In this document: one piece after another, positions 18,437 to 28,868 of the stretch
How positions within the stretch are numbered: position 1 is the stretch's first letter
How the letters are laid out: the number at the start of each line of letters is the position of its first letter
Translations under genes and position numbers: made by a program
Source of the DNA: Fimbriiglobus ruber
GTDB lineage: Bacteria > Planctomycetota > Planctomycetia > Gemmatales > Gemmataceae
Assembly: GCF_002197845.1 (NCBI RefSeq)
Contig: NZ_NIDE01000014.1
Location: forward strand, 620,001 to 684,000
Length of the DNA: 64,000 nucleotides
Direction of reading: 5' to 3'
Notes under the pieces: model-generated
What the model saw: the letters and a program-made list of their open reading frames with translations, nothing else
Told to the model about the DNA's origin: nothing
Database searches by the model: none

Positions 18437-18599
18437 TCTTTACGCCGGAGGCGTTGCAGCGATTAGCCGGTGGTTGAGCGCAGCGACACCACCGGTTCGC
18501 GATGGCCACAACCCACGACTCCGGTCGGGGTCGCAGTGAACCGGTGGTGTCGCTGCGCTCAACCACCGGCTAATCCCTGCAACGCCTCCGGCGTAAAGA
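18437..18599. repeat. large inverted repeat, about 62-bp arms
   Basis: The left arm (18437-18498) starts TCTTTACGCCGGAGGCGTTG and continues through TTGAGCGCAGCGACACCACC. The right arm (18538-18599) is its near-perfect reverse complement. It is flanked by related copies of a roughly 30-bp unit (GCCGCCAGA.TGGA.GT.AAAATG.TCTAAT) at about 18408-18436 and 18650-18680, plus an inverted copy at 18344-18372. No coding role is seen. Confidence 0.88.
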
Positions 18600-18781
18600 C
18601 CTATAGCAAGCGGGGTCGGCCGTAACGCTTGAAAACCAACAATCATGGGTCCGCCGCCAGACTGGAAGTGAAAATGCTCTAATACCCGTTCGCGCGACCG
18701 AAAAACCCACGCACGGTCTGTCGCGTGGGTCGAGAACTCTCGTATCCGGACGGGTATCGCGGGCACATCATGTCGCTCTTA

Positions 18782-20194
18782 TCAGCGACCGCCCGCGGGC
18801 TGGTTCTGTTCGTTCGCCGTCACCGGCGTCCCTTCTTCGACCGACCCGGTCGTCCGCACGATCACCTGATCGGTCGGGCTGAGGCCGCTGATGACCTCGA
18901 CTTCGAGCCCGTTGTCGGTCCCGAACCGAATAGGCGCAATGTGGACTTTGTCGTCCCGGACGATCCGGATCGATCCGCGCCCGCCCTCGGCCTTCTCGAC
19001 CAGGGCGGCCGACGGCACCCGCAGGGCGTTCGGCGTGCCCGGGCTGAGAATGAGGGTCGCCCGCCCGTACATGCCGTGCCGCAAGAGGGAATTCGGGTTC
19101 TTGACGTCGACCTCGGTCCGCATCGTCCGGGTGGCCGGGTCTTCGGCGTCCGCCCACCGGGACACGACCACCTTGTCGTCCCCCTTGGTCTCGAACACCG
19201 TCCCCGGTAGGGCGTCGATCTCGACCACCGCCGGGCCGCCTTTGTGGACATAGGGCACGTCCCGGTCGGGCACCTGGATCACGACCCGCATCACGTCCGT
19301 CCGCTCGACGGTCAGGAGCGGCACGAGACCGCCCTGGTCGGCCGCCTTGATGAAGTCGCCGGGGTGAAAGCTCCGCCTGGTAATGACGCCCGTGTACGGC
19401 GATTTGATGACCGTGTAGTTGAGTAGCACCCGCGCCTTCTCCAACTCGGCCTGCGCCACCCCGACGTCGGCCTTCGCTTCATCGACGTCGGCCGCGGCCT
19501 GGGTAATCTTGGCGTGGGCCGCGGCCGCCCGCTCCTGGGCCGTGTTGACCCCCTCCCGGGCCGCGTTCTCGGCTTCCAAAGCCGACAGGTAGTAATCCTC
19601 CTGTTCGTCCTCCAGCCGCGCGTCCAGCGCCTTCGCCCGGACCAGTTCCTTGATCCGCTTGAGTTGCTTGTCCCGGTACTGGTAAAAGGCGGTCTTGGCC
19701 CGGACCATCACCTTGGCCAACGTGACGGATGCGTCGGCCGCCCGGGCGTCGGCTTTCGCGGCCGTCAGGTGGGCTTCCATTTGCTTGACCCGGGCGTCGG
19801 CGTCCCGGACTTTCGCCTCGTCGCGGGCGACCTGCTTCTCGTACTCGGGGACCGAGATGCGGGCGAGAACGTCGCCCTTTTTCACGCGGCTGCCGATGTC
19901 GACGGATTGCTCGGCCAGGAAGCCCGACGCCTTGGCGTACAGGTCGGCCGCCTCGAACGGCTCGACGGTGCCGGGCTGCGTCGAGACTCGCTGGATGCCG
20001 CCGGCCTTCGGGTGAACCACCTCGACGCCCACCCGGCCTGGTGGCTTCGTGCTGTCGTCCTGGCCGGCCTCGCGGGAAAAAGACGCTCTGGCCCGTTCAA
20101 ACGCATAAATGCCGCCGCCCGCAAGTACCACGACCACGAAAAGACCGATCACCCACAACGCCCACTTCGGGACGCCCGTTGGTTGCGTATCCAT
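18782..20194 (-). CDS. HlyD/RND-type membrane fusion protein
   Basis: A 470-residue periplasmic adaptor of an efflux or secretion system. It has an N-terminal membrane anchor (about 11-31). The first lipoyl half (GTVEPFEAADLYAKASG) is followed by a long coiled-coil hairpin (about 110-255). The second lipoyl half is SPYTGVITRRSFHPGDFI, and beta-barrel and membrane-proximal domains follow, ending at about 450. Its pump and outer-membrane partners are not in the window on this side; the next genes are unrelated. Confidence 0.9.
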   Translation of the reverse strand: MDTQPTGVPKWALWVIGLFVVVVLAGGGIYAFERARASFSREAGQDDSTKPPGRVGVEVVHPKAGGIQRVSTQPGTVEPFEAADLYAKASGFLAEQSVDIGSRVKKGDVLARISVPEYEKQVARDEAKVRDADARVKQMEAHLTAAKADARAADASVTLAKVMVRAKTAFYQYRDKQLKRIKELVRAKALDARLEDEQEDYYLSALEAENAAREGVNTAQERAAAAHAKITQAAADVDEAKADVGVAQAELEKARVLLNYTVIKSPYTGVITRRSFHPGDFIKAADQGGLVPLLTVERTDVMRVVIQVPDRDVPYVHKGGPAVVEIDALPGTVFETKGDDKVVVSRWADAEDPATRTMRTEVDVKNPNSLLRHGMYGRATLILSPGTPNALRVPSAALVEKAEGGRGSIRIVRDDKVHIAPIRFGTDNGLEVEVISGLSPTDQVIVRTTGSVEEGTPVTANEQNQPAGGR

Positions 20195-20355
20195 AGCCCC
20201 GCCATTTGGAAATAACGTCAGAAAGGGTATTCGACTAACCGCGATCCTTTACGGCCACGTTACGCCCGAAGCACATCTGGTGCCGCAGGGACGCGTACCC
20301 AACTCTCTTCGCCTCCACGACGACTCTGACATGCGCGAGTCTTCCGCCCGCGATC

Positions 20356-20874
20356 TCACGTTCTTCGCCTCGGCTTCGGTACCTCGAACGCGCGGAGGAG
20401 GGCATCGAGTTCGTCCGACGAGGCGGGGCCGTCCGGTTTCTCGGGGGGCTGGTATTGGGGCGCCCCGGGCGTCCGCCGCTCGACCTGGATGAGCCAGTCC
20501 AGGAACGCCTCGCACCCCCACCCGCGGGCCCCGGCGTGCCGCGCGGACTCGTGGAGCCGCATGTCGTTGGACACGACCGTGACCTGTTTGGGGTTCGACT
20601 CGGCGTCGAGCAAGTCTTCGATCTCGTCGTCGGCCGTGCGCCGGTACGCGTACCGGACCCAGACGCCCCGCCGGTTCTGCTCCAGGCTCGGCGCCGACCC
20701 GCGTTGGGCGTCGAACACCACGCGGAACCGCCCCGCACCGGTCGTGTGGGCGGGGGACGTGGCCAGCCAGTCGATCAACTTCCCCCGCGCGGCTTCGAGC
20801 GCGCCCGCCCGCATTCGGGGGGTTGCCCACCCGACGGCGTGCAGCAGGTTGTACCCGTCGATCAAAAACGTCAC
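20356..20874 (-). CDS. NYN (YacP-like) domain ribonuclease
   Basis: A 172-residue PIN-like nuclease-family protein. It starts with FLIDGYNLLHAVGW (the catalytic Asp in IDGYN). Later come VVFDAQRG, the acidic ADDEIEDLLDAE stretch and VVSNDMRLHESARHAG, all as in YacP/Rae1 proteins, which act on RNA. The start appears to be GTG at 20874. The C-terminal 35 residues are charged and probably disordered. No operon partner is evident. Confidence 0.85.
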   Translation of the reverse strand: MTFLIDGYNLLHAVGWATPRMRAGALEAARGKLIDWLATSPAHTTGAGRFRVVFDAQRGSAPSLEQNRRGVWVRYAYRRTADDEIEDLLDAESNPKQVTVVSNDMRLHESARHAGARGWGCEAFLDWLIQVERRTPGAPQYQPPEKPDGPASSDELDALLRAFEVPKPRRRT

Positions 20875-21136
20875 ACGGCACCGCGGGAGAATGAGACGGC
20901 TGTGCTATTGTACCACCCGCCACAGCGGAGTACGGTCTCGCCCGTATTGATTTGCCCGGTGGGACCGCCGGGAGGGCGGTCTTTTCAGGCGAGACGCCGC
21001 AGGCAGCCTCGGTCGGGTCGCAATTGGGAACGATTTCTCGTGGACAATCGGGAGCCGGGAAGAGTATAAGTAACTTCCCCCCACAAGCTGCCTCTCCGCC
21101 TACGTCCACCCCGCCGACCGACCGCGGAACCCGCCG

Positions 21137-23806
21137 ATGAAGCACTTTGCCTCTGTTTTGGCGTTGTTGGCTCTGTCCTACCCGCTCCGCGCCGGCAGTC
21201 CGGTGCCGGCCGACCCCACGTTTGAAGCGCACGTCCGCCCGCTGTTCAAGGCGTACTGTTTCGAGTGCCACGGCGAGGCGGACAAGCCAAAAGCCGGGCT
21301 CGACCTGCGCCTCCGCCGGCTGATTGTCGCGGGCGGCGAGAACGGGCCGGCACTCGCGCCGGGTAAGCCGGACGCAAGCCCTTTGTTTACGAAAGTCCGC
21401 GACCGCGAAATGCCGCCCGGCAAAAAGAAGCTCAGTAAAGACGAGGTCGAAACCCTCCGCCGGTGGATTGCCGCCGGGGCCAAGACGGAAAAAACCGAGC
21501 CGGCGGCGCTCGCGGTCGGCATGCCGATCACCGACGAAGATCGCGCGTGGTGGGCGTTCCAACCGATCAAGAAACAGACCCCGCCCACGGCGAAGCCCGA
21601 TGAGCGGGCGCGGACGCCGATCGACGCCTGGCTGCTCGCCGGGTTGCGTGCGAAGGGCTTCGGCTTCAACGCCGACGCGGACAGCCGCACGCTCGTTCGC
21701 CGCGTGACCATCGACCTGACCGGCCTGCCGCCCACGCCCGAAGACGTGGAAGCCTTCCTCAATGACAAGTCGGCCGACGCTTACGAAAAGCTCGTCGATC
21801 GTCTGCTGGCATCGCCCGCTTACGGCGAACGCTGGGGCCGGCACTGGCTCGACGTGGCCGGGTACGCCGACAGCGAGGGGTACGACCAGGCCGACCCGGT
21901 GCGGGCGACCGCGTGGAAATACCGCGACTACGTCATCCGGAGCTTCAACGCGGACGTGCCGTTCGATCGGTTCATCCGCGAACAGATCGCCGGCGACGAG
22001 ATGGTGAAACGGCCGTTCGCCGACCTGGCCCCGGCCGACCAGGACCGGCTCACCGCCACCGGCTTCCTGCGGATGGCCCCGGACGGCACCGGCAACCCGG
22101 GCGTCGACCTCAAACTGGCCAAGAATCAGGTCGTGGCCGACACGATCAAGATCGTCAGCGGGTCGCTGCTCGGACTGACGGTCGGATGCGCCCAGTGCCA
22201 CAACCACCGCTACGACCCGATCCCGCAAACCGATTACTACCGCCTGCGGGCGATCCTGGAGCCGGGATACGACCCGACCGCGTGGAAGCTCCCGGCCGCC
22301 CGGCAGGTGTCGCTCTACACGGCCGCCGACCGCAAGTCGGCCGCGGCACTGGAGGCGGATGCGAAAAAGATCGACGCCGACCGGCAGAAGAAGCTGGACG
22401 AGTACATCGCGGCCACGCTGGAGAAAGAGTTCGCCAAGCTCGTGGAGGACGTGCGGGCCAAGGCCCGCGAGGCCAAGAAAACGCCGGCCGCGAAACGGAC
22501 GGCCGAGCAAAAGGACCTGCTCGCCAAGTACCCGAGTCTGAACGTCGATTCCGGGTCGCTGTACCTCTACGACAGTGCCGCCGCCGCCGCGCTCAAGAAA
22601 CTGGCCGACGAAGCGGCGGCCGTCCGCGCGAAGAAGCCGAAGGAAGAATTCATCCGGGCGCTGACCGAGGAGCCGGGGAAAGTCCCGCCGACCGTCCTGT
22701 TCCACCGCGGCGACCCCGACCAGCCCAAGCAGGCGCTTCAGCCCGGCACGCTCGCGGTTCTGGATGAACGCCTGCCTCTGGCCGTGAGCAAGCCGGCCGG
22801 CGTCACGACCAGCGGCCGTCGGCTGGCGTTCGCCGGGTGGCTGACCGACCCGAAGAACCCGCTCACCGCCCGCGTGCTGGTCAACCGCATTTGGCTGAAC
22901 CATTTCGGCCGCGGGATCGTCGGCACGCCCGGCGACTTCGGCCGGCTCGGCGAGAAGCCGACGCACCCGGAACTGCTCGACTGGCTCGCGGCCGAGTTCG
23001 CGGGCAACGGGTGGAGTCTCAAGAAACTGCACAAGCTGATCCTGACTTCGACTGCGTACCGCCAGTCGTCGGTCCGCCAGAAGGACAAGGACGTGGCCGA
23101 CCCGGACAACCGGCTCTACGGCCGCTTCCCCCTTCGGCGGCTGGACGCCGAGAGCGTTCGCGACGGCATGTTGGCGGTGAGCGGGAAGCTGAACCGGAAG
23201 ACGTTCGGCTCCCCGGTCCCGGTGATGGAAGACGACGTGGGCCAGGTCGTCCTCGGCATGGTCAACCGCGACGGCGCGGGCTACAAGCTGGGCGACGAGA
23301 GCGTGGCCGCGGGCGAGGAGTACCGCCGCAGCGTGTACGTCCAGGTCCGCCGGTCGCGGCCGCTGGCCGTCCTCGACACGTTCGACTGGGCCACGGCCGA
23401 GCCGAACTGCGAGGCCCGCATCAGTTCGACCGTCACCCCGCAAGCGCTGCTGCTCATGAACAACGGCTTCGTCCTGTCGCGGGCCGAAGACATGGCCGGC
23501 CGCCTGAAGACCGACGCCGGCTCCGACCTCCCCCGCCAGATCGCCCGCGGCTGGCGCCTCGCTTACGGCACCGAGCCGACGAAGACGGAAGTGGACAAGG
23601 CGGCCGCCTTCGTGGCCGAGATGACCGAGTATTTCGAGGAACACCCCGTTGCGGCACCGGCCGCCGGCGAGTCCAAGGCGCCGACCAAGGTGAAGAAGAC
23701 CGCCGCGAAGACGCCGACCCTATCAAGCCTGACTCCCGAGGAACGTGCCCTGGCCGCGTTCTGCCAGGCGCTGCTGATGAGCAACCGCTTCCTGTACGTG
23801 GAATGA
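21137..23806 (+). CDS. planctomycete cytochrome c / DUF1549 / DUF1553 protein
   Basis: An 889-residue exported protein. It has a signal peptide (1-20), then a cytochrome-type haem site CFECH at 41-45 in a PSCyt1-type domain (about 30-120), a DUF1549 region (about 150-350, with the [13 protein letters not shown] and [13 protein letters not shown] motifs), a Lys/Ala-rich coiled segment (about 400-520), and a DUF1553 region (about 560-830, with [13 protein letters not shown] and the [14 protein letters not shown] stretch). Function is not established. These proteins occur in large numbers in planctomycetes and are regularly followed by a DUF1501 gene, as here (144 bp downstream). Confidence 0.93.
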   Translation: MKHFASVLALLALSYPLRAGSPVPADPTFEAHVRPLFKAYCFECHGEADKPKAGLDLRLRRLIVAGGENGPALAPGKPDASPLFTKVRDREMPPGKKKLSKDEVETLRRWIAAGAKTEKTEPAALAVGMPITDEDRAWWAFQPIKKQTPPTAKPDERARTPIDAWLLAGLRAKGFGFNADADSRTLVRRVTIDLTGLPPTPEDVEAFLNDKSADAYEKLVDRLLASPAYGERWGRHWLDVAGYADSEGYDQADPVRATAWKYRDYVIRSFNADVPFDRFIREQIAGDEMVKRPFADLAPADQDRLTATGFLRMAPDGTGNPGVDLKLAKNQVVADTIKIVSGSLLGLTVGCAQCHNHRYDPIPQTDYYRLRAILEPGYDPTAWKLPAARQVSLYTAADRKSAAALEADAKKIDADRQKKLDEYIAATLEKEFAKLVEDVRAKAREAKKTPAAKRTAEQKDLLAKYPSLNVDSGSLYLYDSAAAAALKKLADEAAAVRAKKPKEEFIRALTEEPGKVPPTVLFHRGDPDQPKQALQPGTLAVLDERLPLAVSKPAGVTTSGRRLAFAGWLTDPKNPLTARVLVNRIWLNHFGRGIVGTPGDFGRLGEKPTHPELLDWLAAEFAGNGWSLKKLHKLILTSTAYRQSSVRQKDKDVADPDNRLYGRFPLRRLDAESVRDGMLAVSGKLNRKTFGSPVPVMEDDVGQVVLGMVNRDGAGYKLGDESVAAGEEYRRSVYVQVRRSRPLAVLDTFDWATAEPNCEARISSTVTPQALLLMNNGFVLSRAEDMAGRLKTDAGSDLPRQIARGWRLAYGTEPTKTEVDKAAAFVAEMTEYFEEHPVAAPAAGESKAPTKVKKTAAKTPTLSSLTPEERALAAFCQALLMSNRFLYVE

Positions 23807-23829
23807 GGCCGATTGCCCAACGGGAGGCA

Positions 23830-23879
23830 GTCGGCGCCCGGTGTCCCCGGGCTCCCGCCCGGGGACACCGGGCGCCGAC
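23830..23879. repeat. perfect hairpin, 23-bp arms, 4-base loop
   Basis: GTCGGCGCCCGGTGTCCCCG and three more bases pair exactly with 23857-23879 across a TCCC loop. It lies between the DUF1549/1553 and DUF1501 genes. It has no T-run, so it may attenuate or protect the transcript rather than end it, or it may be a dispersed repeat. Confidence 0.85.
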
Positions 23880-23950
23880 TTCACCCCCACCCGTTTGACA
23901 TCCGTTTTAGCCGATTCCCACCCCACCCGCCTTTCCGCCCGGAACTCCCG

Positions 23951-25390
23951 ATGCACCGCTTCCCGACCCGCCGCGACATGCTGCACTCCGGCACCTTCGG
24001 CGTCGGCACCGTCGCGCTCGCGTGGCTCCTGAACCGCGACAAGCTACTCGCGGCGCCGGTCAAGCCGGAACTGGAACGCAAGCAGTTCGACCTGACGCCG
24101 AAGGTGCCGCACTTCGCGCCGAAGGCCAAGGCGATGATCTCCCTGTTCATGCAGGGCGGGCCGAGCCACATGGACTTACTCGACCCGAAACCGGCCCTCG
24201 AAAAATACGACGGCAAGCCGTTCCCCGGCACGATCAAGTACGACAACGCGGCCCAGGCCAGCTCCAAAGTCCTCGCGTCGCCGTGGAAGTTCAAGAAGCA
24301 CGGCAAGAGTGGCATAGACGTAAGCGAACTCTTGCCGCACACGGCCGGCGTCATCGACGACGTCTGCGTCGTGCGGTCGATGCACACGGGCGTGAACAAC
24401 CACGTCCAGGGCATCCACGCGCTGAACACCGGCCGGACCGTCAGCGGCCACCCGGTCCTCGGCAGCTGGATTTGTTACGCCCTCGGGTCGGAAGCGCAAA
24501 ACCTGCCGGCGTTCGTGGCCCTGCCGGACCCCGTGAGCCTGCCGGTCAGCACGACCGAACACTGGGCGAACGGCTGGCTGCCGGCCGTGTACCAGGGGAC
24601 GTCGGTCCGCCCGCGGGAGCCGCGCATCCTGAACCTCGACCCGCCCCCGCATTACCAGGGCGAGCCGCAGCAGAAGTTGCTCGGGTACCTCAACGACCTG
24701 AACCGCGACCACCGCGCCGGCCACCCGGGCGAACTCGACCTCGACGCGCGGATCGGCACCTACGCCCTCGCCGCCCGCATGCAGACGGCCGCCAAGGAAG
24801 CCCTCGACCTGTCGAAGGAGACGACGGCCACGAAGACGATGTACGGCCTCGACGATCCCGCCACGGCCGACTACGGCACCCGCTGTCTGATCGCCCGCCG
24901 GATGGTCGAGCGGGGCGTGCGCTTCGTCCAGGTGTTCACCCAGAACCAATTCTGGGACCACCACGGCTCGATCCGCACAGGTCTCCCGGCCGCGTGCAAG
25001 AAGACCGACCAACCGGCCGCCGCCCTCGTCAAAGACCTCAAACAGCGGGGCCTGCTCGATTCGACGCTGGTGATGTGGGGCGGGGAGATGGGTCGGCTGC
25101 CGGTCATCCAGAACGACGCCGGGGCGGCCAAGGTAGGCCGGGACCATAATACCTACGGCTTCACGCTCTGGTTCGCGGGCGGCGGGTTCAAAGCCGGCCA
25201 CGTCCACGGGGCGACCGACGAGTTCGGCCACCACGCGGTTGAAAACGTGGTGACGCAGCACGACCTCCACGCCACCCTCCTGCACCTCTTCGGCCTCGAC
25301 GCCAAGAAGCTCACCTACGCCCGCAACGGCGCCGAACTGAACCTGCTCGACGGACACGAAGGCAAGGTGGTGAAGGCCGTGCTGCGGTAA
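23951..25390 (+). CDS. DUF1501 protein with twin-arginine signal
   Basis: A 479-residue protein of the DUF1501 family (alkaline-phosphatase/sulfatase-like fold). It has a Tat-type signal with RR at 7-8 (TRRDMLHSG, followed by a hydrophobic stretch). The MISLFMQGGPSHMDLLDPKP motif near 60, VCVVRSMHTGVNNH, HHGSIRTGLP, MWGGEMGR and GRDHNTYGFTLWFAGGGFK are typical. The start at 23951 was chosen because the signal peptide begins there. It pairs with the upstream DUF1549/1553 gene and is probably co-exported and functionally linked. Confidence 0.93.
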   Translation: MHRFPTRRDMLHSGTFGVGTVALAWLLNRDKLLAAPVKPELERKQFDLTPKVPHFAPKAKAMISLFMQGGPSHMDLLDPKPALEKYDGKPFPGTIKYDNAAQASSKVLASPWKFKKHGKSGIDVSELLPHTAGVIDDVCVVRSMHTGVNNHVQGIHALNTGRTVSGHPVLGSWICYALGSEAQNLPAFVALPDPVSLPVSTTEHWANGWLPAVYQGTSVRPREPRILNLDPPPHYQGEPQQKLLGYLNDLNRDHRAGHPGELDLDARIGTYALAARMQTAAKEALDLSKETTATKTMYGLDDPATADYGTRCLIARRMVERGVRFVQVFTQNQFWDHHGSIRTGLPAACKKTDQPAAALVKDLKQRGLLDSTLVMWGGEMGRLPVIQNDAGAAKVGRDHNTYGFTLWFAGGGFKAGHVHGATDEFGHHAVENVVTQHDLHATLLHLFGLDAKKLTYARNGAELNLLDGHEGKVVKAVLR

Positions 25391-25429
25391 GGGTGGCCCG
25401 GTGGATTGTCCTCAACTCCGCGAACGACT

Positions 25430-28400
25430 CTACCGCTCACTCGGCAGCCCGAAGCGGTCCAACGCGACGGCCGCCTCCGCCGCCAGCCGCGGGCGTCGAG
25501 TCTGGTCCCGCCATCGGGCCAGCAGCGCCCGGGCGGCCGGGGTGCCGGTCCGCTCCAACACTTCGATCGCCCGCACGCCCCGGAGGACGTCGCCGGACAC
25601 CGGAATTTCCGGGGCGTCTGACCGCTCGCCGGCTGGTTGAACGCCCTCCGGCGGGGCGAACTTCGTTCCCAGGATGGCGTCAGCCGCGTCCGGATGGTCG
25701 ACCAGTCGCTCGACCATCGCCCGGGCCGTCCGCAGGTCGGCAGAGACGAGGTCGGCCCACGCCGCTTCGGCCGCGGGGGCGGGGTCGGTCCTGGCGGCGT
25801 GCGGGACGGCCCACTCGATCACTGACCCGTCGACGTGCCCGGTCACGAACGCCCGCCCGGACGGGCTGAACCCGATCGGCTGCGACTGGCGGTAGTCGTA
25901 TCCCGTGGTGAGGTCGCGCCGCGGGAGCCGAAGGCTCGTACCGGCGAACAGGTCGCGGACGGTGATTCCCTGGATGCCGCCGTCGACCAGCGTCCGCCCG
26001 CCCGGGGACACCGCCGCGTCGTGATAGCCGTGGACCGGGACAGCCGGAAACGCCCGACCGGACGCCAGTTCCCAGACCGCGACCATGCGGACGCCGGGCA
26101 GGGTGCCGTCCTGCCAGGCGAGAGTACCGGCGAGAAACCGGTCGTCCGGCGAAAACCACACCCGCTCGAATCGGTTCGGGTCGGTCGCCAATCGCGCCGC
26201 CCGCCCGCCGACCCCTGGGGCTTCTGGGGCGAGTAACTCACTCCCGGTCGCCGTCGAGTAAACTTTTCCATCGAGGACGATCCACCGGCCGCACGGCGAC
26301 ACCGGGTGGGTGGGTACCGCCCGCGTCCACGGCAACACGACCGATGTCGTCTGTTCGTCGGGGGCCGTCGTCGACCGGATGAGCCTCAAGGCATCCGTGT
26401 CTTCCGTGGACACATCCATCAATTTCAGCGTCCACCGGCCGTCGGCGGTCGGTACAGTCAGTAGCGTCCGACCGGGGAGACCGAGCCGAAATTGCGAGTT
26501 CGCTCTTGGGACCTGATCGGGGGCTGGCGCGGCGGACGCGAACCGGTCGAACACCATCATTGTGCGACCAGCCCGAAATACGCTTCCCAAATTGTTGTAA
26601 CCCATGTAACCCATACCCGCAAATTCTCGGCCTTTCGCCTCGCCGGTTGCCAGCAACCGGCTGTCGGCCGCCCACCTCCCGAACAATTGGTCCGTCCCGA
26701 TCGAATACACTTCCCGGCAGTCCGTCGAGTATCGGACCCCGATGACAGGGACGTTGTGCCCGTAACCCGGATCAACCGAGTCGAGTGGTGCCCCGGTCGC
26801 CGTGTCCCACCGCCGGAGTCGGTCGATCGAGGTGAACAGGGTCTTTCCGTCGTGTGAAAACGCGACTCCGCGACGTCGATAATCGAAGTCGCGAAAGAAT
26901 CCCGGGGCGATGTGTTTTTCGCGGTCCGTTGGGATTACCCAGAGTTTCTTCCCGATCCGGTAGTCCCACAGGGTCGATCTTGGTGCATCGACTTCCAAGA
27001 CCGTTCGGCCGTCTGGTGACGAGAGCAGTGGGGGACCGAACCTGAAGCCGTCGTTCGGTAGCGTGATTCCGTCCGCCGGCTTCCCGGAGCGAGCGTCGAG
27101 AATCAACGGTGTGCGTGTGTATTCACCGAGATTGGCGAATAAAAGGGTGCCATTGGACGAGAACCCGGCCAGTTGGCCGGATTGATCCGCGGTCCAGAGC
27201 TTCGCGCCGGTGTCAATGTCCAGGCAGGATGGGAGTTCCCCACCGCCCATGTTGGCCACAACCGCCAACCGTTTTCCGTCCTGCGACAAACACATCTGTT
27301 GAACCGGCCCGGTCAACTCGACCACCACCCACGTTCGACCAGTGCCGAGGTCGACGCCGCGTACCGTCGACCGCTTCCAGTCGGCCGACGGCTCAACCAC
27401 CACGAGCCGCCGGCCGTCGGCCGAGAGGGCGGCGTAGTCGGTCTTGCCGCCATTCTTTGCCGTCAGGGTCCAAAGCGGTTTGCGCGAGTGTAGGTTCCAC
27501 GCGGTGAGGGTGTTCCCGGTCGCGTCGGCGTTAAACACGCTGGTCACGGCGGTGGAGCCGTCGGCCGAGAGGAGCGCGTGCGAATCGGTGTAGAACGCCT
27601 TCGCGGGCATCGGCAGAAGGTACTCGGCCGTGACGCGGCCGGTGGCACTGTCGAGGACGCGGACCGCTCCCGCGGGTGACACCGAGACGACCGACGCGCC
27701 GTCCGGAGTCACGGCAATCGGCCCGTCCCCGATCCGGAAGCGGGCGGTGCCGAATCGGCGGATCGCACCGTCCGGGAGAAGCACCTCGTCGGGCTCGACC
27801 ACGCTTTCGATCGGGGGAGCGGACACGTGTTCGGTCGGATGCGGTAGTCGACCAGGGATCAGGCCGGTGAGCCCGACCGCCGCCAACCCGAGGAGCAAGA
27901 TAGCGACCGTGTAGACCGGCACCGTCCGACCAACCGCTGCCGCTGCCAGCGCGACGACCACCCGTGAAGCCGTCGCCCGCCCAGTGGCGACCAGGACAGC
28001 GGCGTCTCGCAGCCCGGCGGTCACGATCGGCGCCGGGGCCAGAAGGAGGACCCCGCCCGCGGCGAGGGCGAGCCCGCGGCGGGCGAGCCGGTCCTGGAGC
28101 CGCCGGCGGCCGCGTTCGAGCCGGCCGCGAACTTGCCCGGGCGTCCAGCCGAGCAGTCGGGCCGCCTCGTCCTGGGATCGGCCCTCCAAGCCGCAGGTGA
28201 CTACCGCCGACCTGAGGGGTGCGGGCAGCCGCCGGATCTCGTCATCGACGGCGGCGAGCAGTTCCCGGGCAGTGAGGGTGTCGAGTGGGTCGGCGGTGGG
28301 CGCCGGCGGGTCAATGACGAGCGAGTCCGGCCGCCGGGCGCGGGCGTGTTTAACCGCTGCCCGGACGGCGGTCCGGTGGAGCCAGGCCGGGAGTCCGCCG

Positions 28401-28654
28401 GACCTGTGGATGGCGGACGCCGACCGGGCGAGCGCGAGGAACGTGGCCTGGAACACGTCGTCGGCCGCGTCGGGGTCGCGCAGCACCCGGCGGGCGACTC
28501 CCAGGACCATCGGCCCGTGCCGGTCCACGATCGCGGCGAACGCCGCCTCGTCGCGGTCGCGGACGAACTGTGACAACAGTTCCAGGTCCGACCCGGCGGG
28601 GGGAGAGCCGGATACGGAGGCGAGGCGGAACAGGGTACGAATGACGTGGCGCAC
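25430..28654 (-). CDS. ECF sigma factor fused to membrane segment and WD40 propeller
   Basis: A protein of about 1074 residues. Sigma region 2 lies at about 20-110 (ELLSQFVRDRDEAAFAAIV, ADDVFQATFLALAR) and sigma region 4 at about 125-195 (LPAPLRSAVVTCGLEGRSQ, TPGQVRGRLERGRRRL). One to three hydrophobic segments follow (about 200-280), then a WD40-type propeller from about 300 to 960 with SPDGRTV/LSADGR blades, and a helical tail. The GTG at 28654 (GGAG upstream) is preferred; in-frame ATGs at 28741 and 28714 are alternatives. By inference, the cytoplasmic sigma domain is tied to an extracytoplasmic sensor. The WD40 protein at 5194-7905 is its sigma-less paralogue. Confidence 0.88.
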   Translation of the reverse strand: MRHVIRTLFRLASVSGSPPAGSDLELLSQFVRDRDEAAFAAIVDRHGPMVLGVARRVLRDPDAADDVFQATFLALARSASAIHRSGGLPAWLHRTAVRAAVKHARARRPDSLVIDPPAPTADPLDTLTARELLAAVDDEIRRLPAPLRSAVVTCGLEGRSQDEAARLLGWTPGQVRGRLERGRRRLQDRLARRGLALAAGGVLLLAPAPIVTAGLRDAAVLVATGRATASRVVVALAAAAVGRTVPVYTVAILLLGLAAVGLTGLIPGRLPHPTEHVSAPPIESVVEPDEVLLPDGAIRRFGTARFRIGDGPIAVTPDGASVVSVSPAGAVRVLDSATGRVTAEYLLPMPAKAFYTDSHALLSADGSTAVTSVFNADATGNTLTAWNLHSRKPLWTLTAKNGGKTDYAALSADGRRLVVVEPSADWKRSTVRGVDLGTGRTWVVVELTGPVQQMCLSQDGKRLAVVANMGGGELPSCLDIDTGAKLWTADQSGQLAGFSSNGTLLFANLGEYTRTPLILDARSGKPADGITLPNDGFRFGPPLLSSPDGRTVLEVDAPRSTLWDYRIGKKLWVIPTDREKHIAPGFFRDFDYRRRGVAFSHDGKTLFTSIDRLRRWDTATGAPLDSVDPGYGHNVPVIGVRYSTDCREVYSIGTDQLFGRWAADSRLLATGEAKGREFAGMGYMGYNNLGSVFRAGRTMMVFDRFASAAPAPDQVPRANSQFRLGLPGRTLLTVPTADGRWTLKLMDVSTEDTDALRLIRSTTAPDEQTTSVVLPWTRAVPTHPVSPCGRWIVLDGKVYSTATGSELLAPEAPGVGGRAARLATDPNRFERVWFSPDDRFLAGTLAWQDGTLPGVRMVAVWELASGRAFPAVPVHGYHDAAVSPGGRTLVDGGIQGITVRDLFAGTSLRLPRRDLTTGYDYRQSQPIGFSPSGRAFVTGHVDGSVIEWAVPHAARTDPAPAAEAAWADLVSADLRTARAMVERLVDHPDAADAILGTKFAPPEGVQPAGERSDAPEIPVSGDVLRGVRAIEVLERTGTPAARALLARWRDQTRRPRLAAEAAVALDRFGLPSER

Positions 28655-28868
28655 GCGAGTCTCCGGTCGGGGTTCACCCGGATAGAGCCCGACCGCGGCG
28701 AAACCGCATGACATTTTCCGCGACTTTGCCCGGAATCGCAACCAACCAGATTGAGACAGGCAATGTGAAAAGCAAAAGTGACGGGGAATGAAAGCGGATG
28801 TTTCTCGAAGCCGGTGCCGATAACAGCAATGCGTTTGTTTTATTTTTCAAAATCTCCCCGCGCAAACG

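Noticed and set aside
20249-23644. Open frame of 1131 codons on the minus strand
   Set aside because: It lies opposite the cytochrome/DUF1549/DUF1553 gene and has no recognisable domain; a high-GC shadow.
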